Source: JAICLL01 sp035252155 (GTDB lineage Bacteria; Planctomycetota; Planctomycetia; Pirellulales; JAICIG01). Taken from it: 45,274 bases of DNA. How positions within the stretch are numbered: position 1 is the stretch's first letter; each line of letters opens with the position of its first letter. The translations under genes were made by a program, and so were the position numbers. Where the stretch lies: positions 1 to 45,274 of the forward strand of contig DATFDL010000438.1 in assembly GCA_035252155.1 (NCBI GenBank), read 5' to 3'. The notes below the pieces were generated by a model. The model had not been told where the DNA came from and did not search any database. It saw nothing but the letters and a program-made list of their open reading frames with translations. Shown in pieces: positions 22,622 to 34,600 of the stretch.

Positions 22622-25552
22622 ATGCATCGTTCCGGCCAACAAGTGATGGAGCTCTTCTGCGAGGCGTTGGCGCGCCCGTCGCCCGAGGCCCGTGCCGCTT
22701 ACCTGGCCCAAATCTGCGGCGACGACACACGATTGCGGGCCCGGGTGGAAGAGTTGTTGCAGGCCAGCAACGACGCGGGCCGGTTTTTGGAGGGCGAAGC
22801 TCCCGCGGTTTACGAGGGACCCGGTTCGCAGATTGGCCCTTACAAGTTGCTCGAGCAGATCGGCGAAGGCGGTTTCGGACTGGTTTTTATGGCCGAACAG
22901 ACGAGCCCGGTTCGCCGCCGCGTGGCGCTGAAGGTATTGAAACCGGGCATGGACACCCGGCGGGTGGTGGCCCGCTTCGAGGCCGAACGCCAGGCCCTGG
23001 CCATGATGGACGACGTACACATCGCCCGGGTGCTCGACGGCGGCGAAACCGCTTCGGGCCGGCCTTATTTTGTGATGGAATTGGTGTGCGGGGCGCCCAT
23101 CACTGATTTTTGCGATCAGCACAGCCTGGCGGTGCGCGAACGGCTGCGGCTCTTGCTCTCCATATGCCAGGCCGTCGAGCATGCGCACTTGAAAGGAATC
23201 ATCCACCGCGATTTGAAGCCGTCGAATATTCTGGTGACGCTTCGCGATGGCGAGCCGCTAGTCAAGGTGATCGACTTTGGCATTGCCAAAGCGCTGGGCG
23301 AGCCACTCACCGAGAAGACGCTGTTTACCGGTTTTTCACAAATGGTGGGTACGCCGCGTTACATGAGCCCCGAGCAGGTCGACAACGGCGGGCTCGACAT
23401 CGATACGCGGACCGACATTTATGCGTTGGGTGTGCTGCTTTATGAGCTGCTCACCGGCACCACGCCGCTGGACGAGAAACGGGTGCGCACTGCCGGATAT
23501 GAAGAGGTTTGCAGGCTGATTCGAGAAGAAGAGCCGCCGGCGCCAAGCACACGCGTGGCAACGCTGGGCCAGGCCGCGACCACGTTCTCGTCGCTGCGCG
23601 GATCCGATCCCGTGCGGCTTGGCAAGTTGTTCCGCGGCGAACTCGATTGGATCGCGCTCAAGGCACTCGACAAGGATCGCAACCGCAGATACAAGACGGC
23701 CAGCGCTTTTGCCGCCGACGTGCAGCACTATCTGGCCGACGAGCCGGTGCTTGCTTGTCCGCCCTCGAAATGGTATCGGTTCCGCAAGTTCGCGCGGCGT
23801 CACACCGCCGGCCTGGTGGCCTCGGTGGCGGTGCTGGTGGCGGTGCTGGCGGGATTGGCAGGATTGGCGACGAGCAACGCGCTGATCCGCCGTGAGCAGT
23901 CGCGCACTCAGGATGAAAAAGAACGGGCCGAGGAAGCCGAAAAGCTGGCCGAACAGCAGGCGGACCAAATTCGCCGCGATCTGAGCAATCTGACCGCCGC
24001 CAACGCCTTGGCAGACCGCGGTCGCTGGTATGCCAGTGTCACCCGCTGGGACGACGCTTACGCGGCCTTCACCAGGGCGATTGAATTGCGACCCGATCAT
24101 GCCGCGCTTCGGGCAGAGCGGGGCGATCTCTTGGCGCTGTTGGGCTTGCTGGATTTGGCCGCCGCCGATTTTTGGGAAGAAATGAAACTGCGGCAACCGG
24201 ACGGCCCTTTCCGCTATTTTTTGCACGCGCTGTTGCGGTTGGACGCAGGCGACACCGAGGGCTACCGCCTGGTCCGATCGCGAATGGTCGAGCGGTTTGG
24301 CGGCACGACCAACCCCACGTTTGCCAGCGAACTGATGCGCGCCTCGCTCTTGGGCCCAGATCCCGAGGGCGACCCCATTGGCGACGTGGAGCGCTGCGAG
24401 GTACTGCTAGCAGACAGTCCCCAGTCGAGATATCGTCTGCAACTGTTAGGCATCTCGCAGTATCGTGCCGGCCGATACGAAGAGGCGGTAGAACGGTTGC
24501 GCGCGTCGCTCGACGCCCCGGCCGATTCTAGCGTACAGCAGCTCGCTTACTCCGTGCTGGCGATGGCCCGCCATAAGCTGGGTCAAGCTGCCGAGGCGCG
24601 GCAGGCACTCGATACCGCCGCGCAGGCCATCGACGGCTGGAACCAGCAACGCTACGAGGCCAACGGCGGCAATTGGGTGATGCACCGCGGTGCCGCGTCC
24701 GTCTGGCCTGTCGCCTGGTGGGAGTGGCTGGAATGCCAGTGGTACTATCGCGAGGCGAAACAATTGATCGATGGCCAGCCGCCGCCGGACGATCCACGAC
24801 TGCTGGTATTGCGCGCGCGGGCCTTTGCCGGCCTTCGCTGGGACGCCGACGCGGACGCCCAATATGCCGCGGCCCTTCAACATCGGCCCAACGACCCGCG
24901 AATTCGCTTGGAAGCTCATCGCAGCCGGGGTTACAACTTTGTCGAGCGAAAGCAGTGGCACGACGCGGCTGTCGAATTTGTCCAGGCCAGCGAACTCGCC
25001 CGCGACGACTCCGAGCTGTGGCGGTACCGAGCCGTCGCTCACTTGGGCGCGGACGAACTGGACGACTACCGCCGGGTGTGCCAGGAGATGTTTGCGCGGT
25101 TCCGCACGACTCACGACTCTCGGGCGGCCTGCAACACGGTGTTCGCCTGCGTTCTCGACGACGAGGCGCTGCCTGACATGGCGTTGCTCACCGAGTTAGC
25201 CGATGTAGCGGCACCCGCGTTTCACTTTGGCAGCTATGTGCGCGGCGCGGCACTATATCGCGCCGGCCGTTACGACGAGGCGATCCAAGCCTTTGAAGCG
25301 ACGGCCAAAATCTACCGCCGGGGCGCCTGGGAGTGGTCGTTTCTGGCGATGGCCAGCGCCCGGCTGGGTCGTCTGGACGAGGCCCGTCTCGCGCTGACCG
25401 AGGCCAGCCGCTGGATCGAGGAAGCAAACCACCAATCAGGCGACAATTTCACGGGAGCGCGGGCGATGTGGGGCGGCTGGCCGGAGCAAGCCGTTTATCC
25501 CGTGCTGCTGCGGGAAGCGGAACTCGTCGTGGGCGGGGCGGACAAGCGGTAA
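22622..25552 (+). CDS. Membrane Ser/Thr protein kinase with TPR domain (kinase 2)
   Basis: A 976-residue kinase. An N-terminal helical segment of about 60 residues (FCEALARPSPEARAAYLAQI) is typical of the kinases next to TIGR02999 sigma factors. Gly loop GEGGFGLVF at about 80, Lys104 in VALKVLKPGMDT, catalytic HRDLKPSN at 195, DFGIAKALG at 218, and GTPRYMSPEQ. A transmembrane segment lies at about 398-417 (LVASVAVLVAVLAGLAGLA), then a coiled coil, then TPR-like repeats to the end (TRWDDAYAAFTRAIELRPDH and similar). All catalytic residues are present. It follows the sigma factor after 90 bases, probably as an operon, and precedes the giant gene. The ATG is at 22622-22624. Confidence 0.92.
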   Translation: MHRSGQQVMELFCEALARPSPEARAAYLAQICGDDTRLRARVEELLQASNDAGRFLEGEAPAVYEGPGSQIGPYKLLEQIGEGGFGLVFMAEQTSPVRRRVALKVLKPGMDTRRVVARFEAERQALAMMDDVHIARVLDGGETASGRPYFVMELVCGAPITDFCDQHSLAVRERLRLLLSICQAVEHAHLKGIIHRDLKPSNILVTLRDGEPLVKVIDFGIAKALGEPLTEKTLFTGFSQMVGTPRYMSPEQVDNGGLDIDTRTDIYALGVLLYELLTGTTPLDEKRVRTAGYEEVCRLIREEEPPAPSTRVATLGQAATTFSSLRGSDPVRLGKLFRGELDWIALKALDKDRNRRYKTASAFAADVQHYLADEPVLACPPSKWYRFRKFARRHTAGLVASVAVLVAVLAGLAGLATSNALIRREQSRTQDEKERAEEAEKLAEQQADQIRRDLSNLTAANALADRGRWYASVTRWDDAYAAFTRAIELRPDHAALRAERGDLLALLGLLDLAAADFWEEMKLRQPDGPFRYFLHALLRLDAGDTEGYRLVRSRMVERFGGTTNPTFASELMRASLLGPDPEGDPIGDVERCEVLLADSPQSRYRLQLLGISQYRAGRYEEAVERLRASLDAPADSSVQQLAYSVLAMARHKLGQAAEARQALDTAAQAIDGWNQQRYEANGGNWVMHRGAASVWPVAWWEWLECQWYYREAKQLIDGQPPPDDPRLLVLRARAFAGLRWDADADAQYAAALQHRPNDPRIRLEAHRSRGYNFVERKQWHDAAVEFVQASELARDDSELWRYRAVAHLGADELDDYRRVCQEMFARFRTTHDSRAACNTVFACVLDDEALPDMALLTELADVAAPAFHFGSYVRGAALYRAGRYDEAIQAFEATAKIYRRGAWEWSFLAMASARLGRLDEARLALTEASRWIEEANHQSGDNFTGARAMWGGWPEQAVYPVLLREAELVVGGADKR

Positions 25553-25570
25553 ATGATCGAAATAAAAAGC

Positions 25571-25611
25571 GGCCGGTGAGGCCTAGCGGCCAAGCAAGAT
25601 CCTCACCGGCC
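25571..25611 (+). terminator. Hairpin between kinase 2 and the giant gene
   Basis: A perfect 11-bp stem (GGCCGGTGAGG at 25571-25581 with CCTCACCGGCC at 25601-25611) and a 19-base loop, 18 bases after the kinase stop. A short A-run precedes it but no T-run follows, so it could be a weak terminator, an attenuator or an RNA-stability element that separates kinase 2 from the giant gene. Confidence 0.45.
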
Positions 25612-25694
25612 AAAAGCCACGTCGACGCTCGCTTTGCGCGCCGAGGACGCGACCCATTTCATTTTACGTTATCTCCTACTCCTGAATACCGCCC

Positions 25695-28600
25695 ATGGCT
25701 CGCGCAAAACCATCCAAACATCCTGGGCGGAGTGCTCCGCGAGCACGCCGCGGGCTCCGGCGGCTCTTTGGTCTCCGCGGAGAACCGCTCGAACGCCGGC
25801 TGCTGCTCAGTGGCAACGACCCGACGCCCTCGCTCGACGCGGATTATGCGAAAAGCCCGATGAGCTTTCAAGCGAACCTGGGACAGGTTGACTCTCAGGC
25901 TCGCTTCATCTCTCGGGGAGAAGGCTATGAGCTGTTTTTGACTTCGACAGGAGCGGTGCTTAGCCTACCGCCCGCCGCCGGGACGACCGGTGGCGACGCC
26001 GCTGCCAGCGTGCTGTCGATGGAACTGGTCGGCGCGAATCCAGCCGCGTCGATAACTGGCGTCGATGAGCTGACCGCGAAGAGCAATTACCTCCGCGGCA
26101 GCGACTCGGGCAAATGGGTGACCGATGTCCCCAATTATGCCCGTGTCGCCTACCAGGACGTTTATCCCGGCATTGAGCTGGATTACCACGGCAGCGGCCG
26201 GCAGTTGGAATACGACTTCACGGTGGCGGCCGGCGCCGATCCGAGCGCCGTCCATCTTCGTTTTACGGGCGCTAGCGGTATCGGTCTCGACGCTCAAGGC
26301 AACCTGCTGCTGCACACGGCCGGCGGCGACCTTGTCGAGCACGCCCCGGTGCTTTTCCAGGGTGACGGCGCCGCTCGACAAGCGATCGCCGGCGGCTATT
26401 CCATCGGCGACGACGGCACGGTCGGCTTTACCGTCGGAACCTATGACACCGCGCGACCGTTGGTAATCGACCCGGTGCTGGCCTATTCAACCTATCTCGG
26501 CAACGCGGGCGGTTTGAGCACGTTGAGCGGGGGTGCGGTTGGCAATGGCATCGCGACAGACGGTAAGGGAAACGCCTTCGTGACCGGAGCGGCGTTCAGC
26601 AGCGCGTTTCCCACCCCCGCCGGCGGCACCAGCGGCGCCTTGCAACCCACCTTCACGCCCGCTGGCTACGACGCCTTCGTGACGGAGCTCGACCCGGCGG
26701 GCCAAGTTGTTTTCTCGACGTATCTCGGCGGCAACCCGGACGAGAGCGGCGCTCATGAGGTCGTTGAGAACGGCTACACGGACCTCAGAGGATACCAGAG
26801 TGCATCCACAAGCGGACGCGCGATCGCCGTCGACTCGCAGGGGCAGATCTACGTCACTGGATCGACCTCTCCGTTTGACGCCGGAGATTTCTTAAAGGTG
26901 ATCGGCTTTATGCCGATCGTGCATGCGTTCCAACCCGTGTATGGGGGCGGCGCAAGCGATGCTTTTGTGGCGAAACTCGACCCCACAGGCGCCTCGCTGG
27001 TTTACTCCAGCTACTTCGGTGGCTCCGTCCTCGACGTGGGCTCTGGCATCTCCGTCGACGCCGCGGGCAACGCCTATCTGGTCGGTAGCACCATCAGCGG
27101 TTCCGTCGAAAGCGTGCAAGCACAAGCGTTTGTCGCGAAGATCAGCCCGACCGGCGGCTTGCTATATCAGCAGTCGTTCGGCGGAGGCGACACTTCGACG
27201 CTGGGCAATGCCATTGCCGCCGACGCCAAGGGCAACGTCTATTTTGCCGGCAGCACCAACGACATCACATCGGCCACTCCACTTGCCGGATCTTTGGGCG
27301 GCTCTGATGTGATCGTCGGGCGTCTTGATCCAGATGGGGGATTGCTCGGCCTCGTCCTCATCGGAGGCGAGCGCGACGATTTTGCCTATGGCATCGCGTT
27401 GGATGCCGCCAACGACGCCTACCTGACAGGATCGACGCTCTCGCTGCACTTTCCCACCACCGATCGGGCGTTTCAAAAAGAAAAACCGCGTAACGTTGGC
27501 TCCGTTCCGAATGCCTTTGTGATGAAGCTCGACCCTGAACTCGCTCACGTGGTTTACTCCACCTACCTCGGCGGGACCACCGGGGTCAGCATGGTCGTGG
27601 GCGGCTTGGAGCGGACGGCCGACTATGGCGATAGCGGTTACGCCATTGCCGTCGACGCGACGGGCGCGGCCTACGTGGTCGGACGAACGGCGTCGGAAGA
27701 CTTTCCCATCGCCAATGCGGTGCAACAGCTACATGCTCCGGTGCCCGATAGCGCCGCCGGCAGTGATCCTCAGCCGCACAACGATGGCTTCGTCGCCGAG
27801 ATCGAACCCGGCGGCGCCAATCTGATGTATTCAACCTACCTGGGCGGCACAGGACAGGATGCCGCCTTTGCGGTGGCCGTGGACGGCGCGGGCAACGCCT
27901 ATGTCGTGGGAACCACCGATTCGACCAACTTCCCGACGACGAATGGAGCGCTGCAACCGGACTTTATCCGTCAGCCGGGAGTTCCCTTCACGTCCATTCC
28001 GGACGACTTCTGGTATCAGACGTCGGCCTTCGTCGCTCGACTGGCGCCGCGCCTCCAGGTTGTCGCCCAGCCGGTCCAAGCGTTCGTCGGCCATCCGTTC
28101 ACTGGCGCCGTGGCCACGTTCACCGCCCCAGACCCAAGCGCCTCGCCCGCGGATTTCACCGCCAGCGTAAATTACGGCGATGGCATCACGGACCTCAATG
28201 CCACGGTCACTCGCAATGGCGGTCCGGGGACGCCTTTCCAAGTGTTGGGGAATCACACCTATACGAAGCTCGGCGCTTACCCAGTCGTCGTGACCGTTAC
28301 CGACAACAAGCACCATGAAAGCGCTACGACGACCTACGATGCCAGTCCCTATTTCGGCAATCAGGCGGAGACCGCGATCGCCGTCGACCCGCGCAATTCC
28401 CAGCGGTTGTTTGCGCTGTCCAACGACCAATTGAGTATCGATCAAACTGGGCAAACCCAAATCGAGCTGGGACCGAGCGAGGCCGACACCGACGCGCCAG
28501 GCGCGGGGGGCGGCATCTTCGCGGCCTTCAGCGCCGACGGCGGCGTTACTTGGGTTCCCAGCGATGTGCGCGATCACACCCTCGGCGACGGCAACGACGG

Positions 28601-31600
28601 TCTGCCGCTTGCCTTGGGCGATCCGAATGCGCTGTTCGACTCGTTCGGCAACCTTTTCATCACCTATTTGACGGCCGACGCACACGGCGTGGCGGTTGCC
28701 ATGAGCATCGATGGCGGCAAAAACTTCACGCCGCTCGGCGACCCCTTCAGCGACGCGTCCGGCGTCGATCAGCCCAAGCTCGCCATCGGCCCTGGAGACT
28801 CGCCCGGAACAGAGAGCCTGTGGATTACCTTTGAAAAAGAAAGCCCGCGGACTATTCTGGTCGCCGCCTATCGAGTGCTCGGCCTGGGCGCGGTCGATCA
28901 CTTGGGCGATCCGTTTCCCGTGCCGGGATCGGCCGACGGTTTGCTGAGCGCCATTTCGGTCGGCCCGAAAGGCCAGGTGCTGGTGTCTTGGGAGAATACG
29001 TCCAGCGATCCCGTGCTCGGCGGACGGATTCTCACCAACACGAATCCGGACGGCATCAGCAACCGGGACGATTTCGCCGACCAGCCGGTTGTGGTCACCC
29101 AGGAGATTCTTGCTGGCACGATGAACTCCATTCCGCCCCAGAATCGCCGGGGCACCGATGCCAATCCGCGCATCGTCTGGGATCTGAGTCACGGCGCTCA
29201 CGCCGGACGGGTGTATCTGAGTTTCGTCAGCCCGGGCGCTGCGGGATTGAACGTCAAATTACTTGCTTCGGATGACGACGGAGTAAACTGGACGGCGTTC
29301 GGCGTCAACCCCAACGGCAGTCCGCACAGCATCCAGGTGAACGACAGCACCGGCGCCGACTACGCGTTTCTGCCGAGCATCGCCGTCGATCCCACGACAG
29401 GAGACCTGGCGTTGGGCTGGTACGATACGCGCAATGATCAGTCGGCGGACAAATTGACGCAGTTCTTCACCGCAATCAGCGCGGACGGCGGAGAAACGTT
29501 TTCGAACAACGTGCCCGTCAGCCTCGGGGCCTCCGACGCCACCATCGCCGAGGCCGGAAACCAGTACTACGATTACTCGGCGCTCGCCTTCTATGGCGGC
29601 TTGCTGCACCCCGCCTGGGCAGACAATAGTTTCGGAAAAGCTCCGGCCACGCCGTTAGACATCGCCGCCGCACGCATTGCCGTGGCCCATGTTTCGGCGA
29701 CCGTTCCGGAAGTCGTCGGAGTTGCGATCAACCTGACCGAGGGCCAACTTTTCGATGGCACTGTGGCCACATTCGACGATGCCGACCCGGCGCTGGGTTC
29801 GTCCGATTTCATCGCGGCGATCAACTGGGGCGACGGAACCGATAGCTCGCAGGACTTGGTGACGATCACAGCGGCCGGCGATGGCAGCTACGTGATCCGC
29901 GGGAGTCATCGCTATGCCACGCCAGGCGTTTACATACTGGGGATCAAAGTTAACGACAACGTCCACGACCTCGATGGCGGCACGGTGACCAATGTCAGTC
30001 AAAGCCCCGGTTATCAAGGGGAGACCACGATCGCGATCGATCCCAAGGATCCCACGCGGCTGTTCGCGGCTTCCAATTCCAGTGCCGCGGGCATGTTTTC
30101 CGCCTCCAGCACCGATGGCGGCGTCAACTGGGTCCGCCGCGCGCTCGCGTCGGGCATCGATGGTCTGCCGCTTGCGAATGGCGATCCCAAGGCCGTTTAC
30201 GATCAATTCGGCAATCTTTTTTTGGCCTATCTCACCGAAGGTCATCTGCAAACCGTCGTGATCGCGGTCAGTCGGGATAACGGCCAGACATTCACGGTCG
30301 TCGACGTGCTGAATGACCCCGATTCGGTAGACCAGCCGTCGATTGCCGTCGGCCCAGACACCAGCGGCCAGGAAGGCAGCGTCTGGGTCACGTTCCAAAC
30401 CGGAAACAACGAGATCATGGCGGCGCACGCCTCCGTAAGCGGCTTGGGGCTGGTGAGTTCGTTCAGCGAAGTGCAGGTGGCATCTTCGCCCGGCAGCGTC
30501 GCCAGTCGAAATTTTGGCGATATCGCCGTCGGGCCGCATGGCCAGGCGCTCGTCGCCTATGAAGCGCCTGCCCTCGGTCCAGGGCCTGCGGACATTTTCG
30601 TCAATCTGGGCAGCGGCGCCACGCAGCCCGAAAGTTACGGAGCGCCCGTGCTGGCGACCACGACCCATGTCGGTGGATTCGCCGCCATTCCTCCGCAATC
30701 GCAGCGATCGATTGACGCCGAGGGGAATCTGGCATGGGATCTCAGCACATCAGCGCATCGCGGGCGGGTCTATCTGGTTTATACCGACTCGCCCGAAGTC
30801 AACAGTCCGGACACCAGCATCTTCGTTCGTTACTCAGACGACGACGGGAAAACCTGGAGCGAGCGTGTTCAAGTCGACGCGAACCATGCTGGCAAAAGCC
30901 AGTTCATGCCGAGCATCGCCGTCGACCCGAGCAATGGCGACGTGGCCGTTTCGTGGTATGACGCGCGCCACGATGCCGACGGCGTTAAGGCGGAGTATTT
31001 CGTCGCCGTCAGCATCAACGGGGGGCTGTCATTCTCGCCGAGCGCGGCGGTGAGCCTCGGCGCCTCCGACGCCACAGATGCGGGCCTGAACCGCTTCGGG
31101 CAGCAGAACCAGTTCGGCGACTATTCAGCCGTCGTCATGCAGGCGGGGATCGTCTATCCCGCCTGGACCGACAACAGCGCCGAACTTGCCCTGAATCCGG
31201 ATCGACCTCAATTCGAGGTTGCGGCGGCCCGCGCCCCGACGGCACACGTTGCCGATGCTTCGCTGAGTGCGACCGCCCTTGACGTCTCCGACGACGTCGG
31301 CGCCGAAGGCGAGCTGTTCACCGCCGACGTCGCCTCTTTCACCGACGCCGATCCCAATGCCGACCTCGCTCTGTATACGGCGACGATCGACTGGGGCGAC
31401 AATACCAAACTCGTCGCCGGCGAAACTCGTAGCGACAGTGGCAAGTTCATCGTTAGCGGCACGCACGCTTATAAGGAGGAGGGGAGCTACACGATCACCG
31501 TCAGCATCGACGACAAGGGGGGCGCCTCGGCGAAGACCACGATCGACGTCGACGTCGAGGACGCCGATCTCACCGCCATCGGACCGACGTTTAAGCCGGC

Positions 31601-34600
31601 CGAGGGCTTGCCGTTCAATGGCGTGGTGGCCACCTTCACCGACGCGAACCCGAACGCCAAGATCGGCGACTATTTGACCCCCACTATCAATTGGGGCGAC
31701 GGCACGGCGACGGATGGGACAATCATCTCCGATGGTTCGGCGGCACTGGCGTGGAGCTCCAATAATAGTTTGTTGGCAATCGGCAACGCGGCCGATGGCA
31801 GCCGGTCGCTCATCGCTCTGGGCGCGGTCTCTTCCGCGACGACGCCGCTGATGCCGCTCTCGGCCGACTTTCACGGCGGTCTGGCCGAGGGACCGAGCGC
31901 CGACATTTATGCCCTAAGCAGCAACGGCGCCGGCGAATCATTCCTCAACCTGCTCGACTTGCCGAAACAAACCGCGCGGCCCGTGGCGTACCTAGGCAGC
32001 GGGTTCACCGGCGGCCTGGCGTTCGACAGCGGCGACGGCCATTTCTACGCAATCGCCGACTCGGCCGGCAACTCCACCTTCTATTCCATTGATGCCAAGA
32101 CCTTCGCTGCGCAGGTGATCGGCGGCATCGAGGCCCATGCCTACGCCGGCTTGACCTATGCGGGCGGCGGCACGTTTTACGCCACCGCGGCCGACGCCGA
32201 CGGCAAATCGAAGCTCTACCGCATTGACTTGGGCGCCACCCTCGGTTTCAGCACGGTCGACATCAGCCTCGGCAGCGGGTTCACGGGCGGTCTAGCTGTG
32301 CCCCCGCATTACGTCGGTGCGCCGAATCCCTTCGGCCTGCTCGGCGGACTCGTCGGCCTTTCGAGCCGACTGAATGGCTCGGCGTTCCTCAATGCGATTT
32401 CCCTGGTTCAGGGCGTCGTCACGCCGGCCTATGAAATACCGAACTTTACCAATGGTCTGGCAATCGTCGGCACGCACACGTATCCCGTCGCGGGAACCCA
32501 GACGCTCACGGTCGAGATCCACGACATCGGTTCAGGCGCGGCGATCGCCACGAGCACGGCCAAGGTCGTGGACGAGCCGCCGCTGGCGCTGGCCTCGCCG
32601 CCGGCGGTCACCGTTTTCCAGGGCTATGCCAGCGGCCCGCTCACGCTCGCGGCGTTCACCGTGCCGCACGGGGCGGAAACCGCCGGCGGCGAGTACACCA
32701 CGACAATCGACTGGGGTGACGGCAGCTCCACGGAAGCGGGCCTGATTGCCGTATCGGGTTCGAAGATCACCGTTTCGTCCGCCGGCCACACGTATCGTGC
32801 GGCGGGCAACACCGCGCCGGGAGCGAAACTCGGCGCGTTTCACCCCATCGTCACACTCAGCGACGATACGCAAAATACTATCAACGTGACCACGACGATC
32901 GACATCGCGCCCGACGTCTCGACGCAGACACGTGTCGTCGGGTTGGGCGGACCGATCAATGCCGCCACGGGCCTGATTACGTCCTCCGGCACGGTCACCA
33001 ATGTCGGCGGCGCCGACATCCACGGACCGCTTTATTTGATCGTCGAAGGGCTGCCGGCGGGCGTAAGCCTGGCGAATGCGAGTGGGTCCGTTTTTGCGGG
33101 CCAGCCGTATTACGTCGCCAATGTGGCCCAACTGAACCCGGGACAGACCCTGGCGACGGTCACGCTTCAGTTCAGCGATCCGACGCTCGTGCCGTTCAGC
33201 TATCATGTGACGGTGATCGACGGGCCACCCGGCGGAGCGACGCTGGCCGGTGTTGTTGGCACGCCTAATGCCACGGGCATCGGCTTCGTGGCCAACGAGG
33301 GCCAAACCGATCCACAGGTGCGGTTCCTCTCCCAGGGCAACGGCTATTCGCTCTTTTTGACATCCACTGAGGCCGTGCTGACACTTGTCGGAACTGGCGA
33401 TCCCGCTTCGCAAGCCCAGACGTCGGCGGTGGTCGGAATGCAGCTTGTCGGCGCTAATTCGGTCGAAGAGCCCGTCGGTTTGGATCCGCTTGGCGCCGCC
33501 ACCAACTACTTGATCGGCAACGACCCGAGCAAATGGCGTTCGAACGTGCCGTCGTTCGGCCGCGTCGAATATCGAGACATCTATCCCGGCATCACGCTCG
33601 ACTACCACAGCTCGTCTTCCGAGCGGCTGGAATACGATTTCACGGTGGCGTCCGGCGCCGATCCCGGCTTGATCCGACTCGATTTTCAAGGCGCCGATTC
33701 CATGACACTTGATACGGGCGGCAATTTGGTCTTGCACACCGCCGCGGGCGACGTCATCGAGCAGGCGCCGGTGGTCTATCAGGAAACCGGCGGCGCGCGC
33801 CAGGCCATAGCCGGCGCCTACGAGATGGGGGCCGATGGCCAAGTTGGCTACCGGATTGGCTCCTACGATCGCGATGCGCCACTCGTCATCGACCCAGTGC
33901 TCGTCTACTCCACCTATCTGGGTGGCAACAAGCTGGATGTCGGGACAAGCGTCGCCACCGATGCCGCGGGAAATACCTACCTTGCCGGCTATACCTACTC
34001 GCCAGAATTCCCGAACCTGGCTGCGCTCGGCCCTCCGCCTGACCGGCTTGGTCAGCCTTCGCTCGGTGGCGGCGGCCCCATCGCCTTTGTGACGAAACTC
34101 GATCCGACGGGGGCGGTGGTGTACTCGACCTTCCTGGGCGGCAGCGGACTGTTTCTTTCCCTTTTTGGCTTGCCGGTGACCGAGGGCGACCAGGCCAATG
34201 CCATCGCTGTTGACGCGGCCGGCGAGGTCTATGTAACCGGCTCAACCTATTCGCTCGACTTCCCCGCAGTCAACGCCTTGGCGTCTGAAACAGATGTCGC
34301 CGGATTCAGCAATGGATTCGTGGCGAAGTTAGCCGCCGACGGCTCCAGCCTACTGTTCTCCACTTATTTGTCGGGGACCCACGACGGATCGGGCATCGCG
34401 CTAGATGCCGACGGCAATGCGTACATCGCCGGCGCCATCGGAGGAAACTTCCCGCTGACCGTCGGCGCCGCCCAGACGCAAGTTGCCGGCGGTTTTGTTG
34501 AAAAGTTGAGCGCGGCCGGCGATCGCGTGCTGTACGCCGCCGCCGTGCCCGGTACGGTATTGAGTGGCACGGAAGCGGTCAGTGGAACCGTGAAAGGCAT

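Noticed and set aside
28350..31250. Active sialidase in the Asp-box modules
   Set aside because: Only Asp-box strands are visible; no catalytic Arg triad, Tyr/Glu pair or Asp was identified.
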